The position numbers and the translations under genes are program-made. Of a DNA stretch of 64,000 nucleotides, positions 60,381 through 64,000 are shown piece after piece. The notes below the pieces were generated by a model. The model was not told where the DNA came from and ran no database searches. It worked only from the letters and a program-made list of their open reading frames with translations. Source of the stretch: Actinokineospora iranica (lineage in GTDB: Bacteria > Actinomycetota > Actinomycetes > Mycobacteriales > Pseudonocardiaceae); NCBI RefSeq assembly GCF_900101685.1, contig NZ_FMZZ01000019.1, positions 1 to 64,000 on the forward strand, given 5' to 3'. How positions within the stretch are numbered: position 1 is the stretch's first letter; each line of letters begins with the position of its first letter.

Positions 60381-62750
60381 ATGGACCGCAAGCGCCTGCT
60401 TCGCAACCCGCTGCTGTGGATCGTGGCGGTGTTGCTGATCTACTTCGCCTTCAGCATGCTGTTCGACGACACGCGTGGCTACACCTCGGTGCCCACGTCG
60501 AAGGCCGTCGCGCAGATCCAAGCGGGCAACGTCAAGGTTGCCGAACTCGGCGACAAAGAACAGCAACTCAAGCTCACCCTGAACAACCCGATCGACCACG
60601 ACGGGCAACAGGTCACCCAGATCCTCGCGCAGTACCCGGCCGGGGCAACCTCCCAGGTCTACGAGGCCCTGATCGCCAAGACCGGGACCGAGTTCAAGAC
60701 CAGCGTCACCCAGGACTCGTTCCTCACCCAGATCCTGATCTTCCTGATCCCGCTGGGCCTGCTCCTGCTGCTGCTCATGTGGATGATGAACAACGTCCAG
60801 GGCGGCGGCAACCGAGTCCTCAACTTCGGCAAGTCCAAGGCCAAACAGCTGCCCAAGGACATGCCGAAGACCACGTTCTCCGACGTGGCGGGCGCGGACG
60901 AGGCGGTCGAGGAGCTCTACGAGATCAAGGACTTCCTGCAGAACCCGGCCCGCTACCAGGCTCTCGGCGCGAAGATCCCCAAGGGCGTGCTGCTCTACGG
61001 CCCGCCGGGAACCGGTAAGACGCTGCTCGCGCGGGCGGTCGCCGGTGAGGCCGGGGTGCCGTTCTACTCGATCTCCGGCTCGGACTTCGTGGAGATGTTC
61101 GTCGGTGTCGGCGCCTCCCGTGTCCGCGACCTGTTCGAGCAGGCCAAGCAGAACTCCCCGTGCATCATCTTCGTGGACGAGATCGACGCGGTCGGCCGCC
61201 AGCGCGGCGCAGGCCTCGGCGGCGGGCACGACGAGCGTGAGCAGACCCTCAACCAGCTGCTGGTCGAGATGGACGGGTTCGACGCGCGCGGCGGCATCAT
61301 CCTGATCGCGGCCACCAACCGCCCGGACATCCTGGACCCGGCGCTGCTGCGCCCCGGCCGGTTCGACCGGCAGATCCCGGTGTCCGCGCCCGACCTGCTG
61401 GGCCGCAAGAAGATCCTGGAGGTCCACTCCAAGGGCAAGCCGATGGCCCCGGACACCGACCTGCACAGCCTGGCCAAGCGCACCGTGGGCATGTCCGGCG
61501 CCGACCTGGCGAACGTGCTGAACGAGGCGGCGCTGCTGACCGCCCGGCAGAACGGGGCGCTGATCACCGGCGCCGCGCTGGAGGAGTCGGTCGACCGGGT
61601 GATCGGCGGACCTGCGCGCAAGAGCCGGATCATCTCCGACAAGGAGAAGAAGATCACGGCCTACCACGAGGGCGGGCACGCGCTCGCCGCGTGGGCGATG
61701 CCCGACCTGGAGCCGGTCTACAAGCTCACGATCCTGCCGCGCGGTCGCACCGGCGGGCACGCGCTGGTCGTCCCGGAGGACGACAAGCAGCTCATGACCC
61801 GCTCGGAGATGATCGCCCGCCTGGTGTTCGCCCTCGGTGGCCGCTCGGCGGAGGAACTGGTGTTCCACGAGCCGACCACGGGCGCGTCGAGCGACATCGA
61901 GCAGGCCACCAAGATCGCCAAGGCGATGGTGACCGAGTACGGCATGAGCGCCCGGCTGGGCGCGGTCAAGTACGGCCAGGACCAGGGCGACCCGTTCCTC
62001 GGCCGCTCCATGGGCCACGCGCCGGACTACTCGCTGGAGGTCGCGCACGAGATCGACGAGGAGGTGCGCAAGCTCATCGAGGCCGCGCACACCGAGGCGT
62101 GGGACGTGCTGAACACCTACCGCGACGTGCTTGACGACCTGGTCGTGGAGCTGCTGGAGAAGGAGACGCTCACCCGCAAGGACCTGGAGCGGATCTTCTC
62201 CCGGGTCGAGAAGCGGCCCCGGATCACCGCGTTCAACGACTTCGGCGAGCGCACCCCGTCCGACAAGCCGCCGATCAAGACCCCGCGCGAGCTCGCCAAG
62301 GAACGCGGCGAGCCGTGGCCCGAGGACACCGACCGGGAGCCGGTGCCGACCCCGGTCGCGGCCATCCCGGGCGCGGGAGACCTGCCCGGCGGCCCGCCGA
62401 GGACCAACCCGGAGCTGCCCCCGGGCACCCCGAACGGCGCTGGCCCCAACGGGATGCCGCCGCCGTACGGACAGCCCGGCCCGTATGGGGCGCAGCCGCC
62501 GCCCTATGGGCAGCCGCCGCCGTACGGCCAGCCGCAGCAGCACACCGGCAGGCGCGACGGCCCGCCGCACTACGGCGCGCCGCCCGGGTGGACCCCGGCG
62601 ACGACGCCGGGCCACCCGCAGGGCGGCCCGCACCAGTCGTGGCAGCCGTCGTGGGGTGAGCGGCAGAACGAGGCGAACCAGCACGGCGAACGGCCGCACG
62701 GTCCCACTGGCCGGGATCAGGACTCCGATGGACGCGCCAACGGTTCCTAA
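60381..62750 (+). CDS. ftsH: ATP-dependent membrane zinc metalloprotease FtsH
   Basis: 789 residues. Two helices (~11-27 and ~115-135) enclose an external domain; AAA Walker [14 protein letters not shown] near residue 210, Walker [42 protein letters not shown], and zinc motif HEGGH near residue 430. Degrades misfolded and regulatory membrane proteins. The C-terminus (~640-789) is an extended Pro/Gly/Tyr/Gln-rich tail with repeated PPPYGQP units, longer than in most FtsH but usual in Actinobacteria. Equivalent of Rv3610c; 45 bases before folE. Confidence 0.98.
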   Translation: MDRKRLLRNPLLWIVAVLLIYFAFSMLFDDTRGYTSVPTSKAVAQIQAGNVKVAELGDKEQQLKLTLNNPIDHDGQQVTQILAQYPAGATSQVYEALIAKTGTEFKTSVTQDSFLTQILIFLIPLGLLLLLLMWMMNNVQGGGNRVLNFGKSKAKQLPKDMPKTTFSDVAGADEAVEELYEIKDFLQNPARYQALGAKIPKGVLLYGPPGTGKTLLARAVAGEAGVPFYSISGSDFVEMFVGVGASRVRDLFEQAKQNSPCIIFVDEIDAVGRQRGAGLGGGHDEREQTLNQLLVEMDGFDARGGIILIAATNRPDILDPALLRPGRFDRQIPVSAPDLLGRKKILEVHSKGKPMAPDTDLHSLAKRTVGMSGADLANVLNEAALLTARQNGALITGAALEESVDRVIGGPARKSRIISDKEKKITAYHEGGHALAAWAMPDLEPVYKLTILPRGRTGGHALVVPEDDKQLMTRSEMIARLVFALGGRSAEELVFHEPTTGASSDIEQATKIAKAMVTEYGMSARLGAVKYGQDQGDPFLGRSMGHAPDYSLEVAHEIDEEVRKLIEAAHTEAWDVLNTYRDVLDDLVVELLEKETLTRKDLERIFSRVEKRPRITAFNDFGERTPSDKPPIKTPRELAKERGEPWPEDTDREPVPTPVAAIPGAGDLPGGPPRTNPELPPGTPNGAGPNGMPPPYGQPGPYGAQPPPYGQPPPYGQPQQHTGRRDGPPHYGAPPGWTPATTPGHPQGGPHQSWQPSWGERQNEANQHGERPHGPTGRDQDSDGRANGS

Positions 62751-62795
62751 TGCGATGGTGGCGGCATTCAGCCGCGACGATCTGCGGAGGCGCCG

Positions 62796-63941
62796 ATGAC
62801 GACCAGCCGTGACGGGGCCGGGGCGGATTTCGCCTCGGCCCCGGTGTTCGACAAGGACCGGGCCGAGAGGGCCGTCCGGGAGCTGCTCATCGCCTGCGGT
62901 GAGGACCCGGACCGCGACGGCCTGCTGGAGACCCCGGCCCGGGTCGCCCGGGCGTATGCGGAGCTGTTCGCGGGCCTCTACAGCGATCCGGACTCCGTCC
63001 TGGACAAGACGTTCGACGAGAGCCACGACGAACTCGTCCTCGTCACCGATATCCCGATGTATTCCACCTGTGTTCCCAGCACGCAGACCGTGAACGCGGT
63101 CGGCGGCCGGAAACAGGCGGCCGATGTTCGCGTCGGCGACCGGCTGTGGACCCTGGTGAACGGGACGGTGGAGCCGACTTCCGTTGTCGAGGTCAGTGCC
63201 CGCGACACCCGGGACTTGGTCGAGGTCACCACGGCAGGCGGCGCGTTCACGGTGACCCCGGACCACCCGATGGCCACACCGGACGGGTGGCGGGAGGCCA
63301 AGGACGTCGCCGGAACGTTCGTCGAGTGGACCCCTGAGGGCGGTCTCGCTTCCCGGAAAAGTGCGCTGACCAGCGCGAAGAGGCCAGTTCTCGCGGCGGC
63401 GCTCCCCGGCGCGGACGCCTGGACGCGCAGGCACGGGTTCGACCAGCGGTCACATGGGACGGTGCTGGCCGAGTCGGAGTGGGCCCGGGTCGAGTCGGTT
63501 CGGGAAATACCGGGTTCCGGGACGCACACCGTTTACAGTTTCACCTGCGACCCACACCCGACTTTTCTGATCGCCGGGCATTTGGGGCATAATTGTGAGC
63601 ATCATCTCGTGGCATTCCACGGTGTCGCCCATGTCGGCTATATCCCCAACGAGCACGGCAAGGTGACCGGGCTGTCGAAACTGGCCCGCCTGGTCGACCT
63701 CTACGCCCGCCGCCCGCAGGTGCAGGAGCGGCTGACCTCGCAGATCGCCGACGCGCTGATGCGCAAGCTGGAGCCGCTGGGGGCGATCGTGGTCATCGAG
63801 GCCGAGCACCTGTGCATGGCGATGCGCGGCATCCGCAAACCGGGGGCGCGCACGACCACTTCCGCGCTGCGCGGCCTGCTGCAGACCTCGCCGTCGTCGC
63901 GGGCCGAGGCGTTGCAGCTGATCAGCGGGCGCATCCGATGA
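62796..63941 (+). CDS. folE: GTP cyclohydrolase I interrupted by an in-frame mini-intein
   Basis: 381 codons, against about 200 for normal FolE. Residues 1-91 are the N-extein ([36 protein letters not shown]...TDIPMYST); 92-266 are an intein; 267-381 the C-extein ([55 protein letters not shown]...[12 protein letters not shown]). Splicing would restore the YST-CEHH zinc site, making a ~206-residue enzyme that turns GTP into dihydroneopterin triphosphate, first step of folate synthesis. The stop overlaps folP (ATGA). Without splicing the active site is destroyed. Confidence 0.96.
   Translation: MTTSRDGAGADFASAPVFDKDRAERAVRELLIACGEDPDRDGLLETPARVARAYAELFAGLYSDPDSVLDKTFDESHDELVLVTDIPMYSTCVPSTQTVNAVGGRKQAADVRVGDRLWTLVNGTVEPTSVVEVSARDTRDLVEVTTAGGAFTVTPDHPMATPDGWREAKDVAGTFVEWTPEGGLASRKSALTSAKRPVLAAALPGADAWTRRHGFDQRSHGTVLAESEWARVESVREIPGSGTHTVYSFTCDPHPTFLIAGHLGHNCEHHLVAFHGVAHVGYIPNEHGKVTGLSKLARLVDLYARRPQVQERLTSQIADALMRKLEPLGAIVVIEAEHLCMAMRGIRKPGARTTTSALRGLLQTSPSSRAEALQLISGRIR
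63069..63593 (+). other. Mini-intein in FolE (175 residues, no homing endonuclease domain)
   Basis: Starts with Cys1 ([13 protein letters not shown], block A), block [15 protein letters not shown] (TxxH), block [20 protein letters not shown], block G GHLGHN with the penultimate His and final Asn, followed by +1 Cys. All residues for protein self-splicing are present. There is no LAGLIDADG or HNH region between blocks B and F, so it is an endonuclease-free mini-intein. Its DNA is slightly lower in GC than the flanking exteins. Confidence 0.95.
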
Positions 63942-64000
63942 CTCTGCTGCCCAGCCCCAACCGGTGCGCGGTGATGGGGGTGCTCAACGTGACCCCGGAC
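63938..64000 (+). CDS. folP: Dihydropteroate synthase, first 21 codons
   Basis: ATG overlaps the folE stop (ATGA). The visible product is [21 protein letters not shown], containing the MGVLNVTPD motif that marks the start of the DHPS barrel. The rest is beyond the window. It forms a folate operon with folE, as in mycobacteria (Rv3609c-Rv3608c). Confidence 0.93.
   Translation, partial: MTLLPSPNRCAVMGVLNVTPD

Noticed and set aside
60333-63434. 1033-codon minus frame opposite ftsH and folE
   Set aside because: Shadow; both plus-strand genes are unmistakable.

Overview
The window is high-GC actinobacterial chromosome, most likely from the family Pseudonocardiaceae (Actinokineospora/Saccharothrix/Lentzea-like). 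The evidence is the GC-rich third codon positions, frequent GTG starts, DUF3558 lipoprotein + PPE + EspG genes beside hpt and ftsH, an MFS/dTMP-kinase fusion, and gene order that follows Mycobacterium tuberculosis Rv3667 to Rv3608c (acs, HAD phosphatase, ssd, tad genes, helicase, topA, holB, tRNA-Thr, ppa, dacB, zinc protease, tilS, hpt, ftsH, folE, folP). It is core chromosome with lineage-specific insertions. I see no phage, transposase or CRISPR array.

Layout. 1-4.4 kb: start of acetyl-CoA synthetase (minus), a diguanylate cyclase, a GNAT acetyltransferase and a Fic-fold protein lacking the catalytic His. 4.4-11.3 kb: a minus-strand peptidoglycan-recycling cluster (nagZ, namZ, amiE-like hydrolase, murR-type regulator, murQ). 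11.3-13.1 kb: two non-coding stretches around the HAD phosphatase. One has the position and hairpin content expected of the Ms1/MTS2823 RNAP-binding RNA, with three DnaA-box-like sites next to it; the other holds four consecutive hairpins. 13.1-19.5 kb: ssd with a long Pro/Ala tail, then a compact tad (Flp pilus) operon. 19.8-23.7 kb: a solitary prim-pol domain protein, a degenerate region and a DUF1998 helicase.

23.9-34.6 kb: membrane H+-pyrophosphatase, two paralogous lipoproteins, topA, the MFS/Tmk fusion and DNA polymerase III delta-prime. 34.6-44.3 kb: a secreted protein, tRNA-Thr(CGT), several enzymes, an HNH-like remnant, a membrane Ser/Thr kinase locus, a LysR regulator and a thioesterase. 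44.4-49.5 kb: a ZTP riboswitch in front of glyA, a MarR/MFS efflux pair, an SMI1/KNR4 lipoprotein and soluble pyrophosphatase.

49.6-64 kb: a PBP4-type carboxypeptidase with a ~975-residue disordered N-terminus, zinc protease, tilS, hpt, an ESX-associated cluster ending in espG, ftsH, folE interrupted by a mini-intein, and the first codons of folP. The most unusual items are the folE intein exactly at the zinc-binding Cys, five tandem ~74-bp units of start/stop-overlapping mini-ORFs leading into espG, the candidate Ms1-like RNA, the DacB extension and the degenerate P-loop of the MFS/Tmk fusion.
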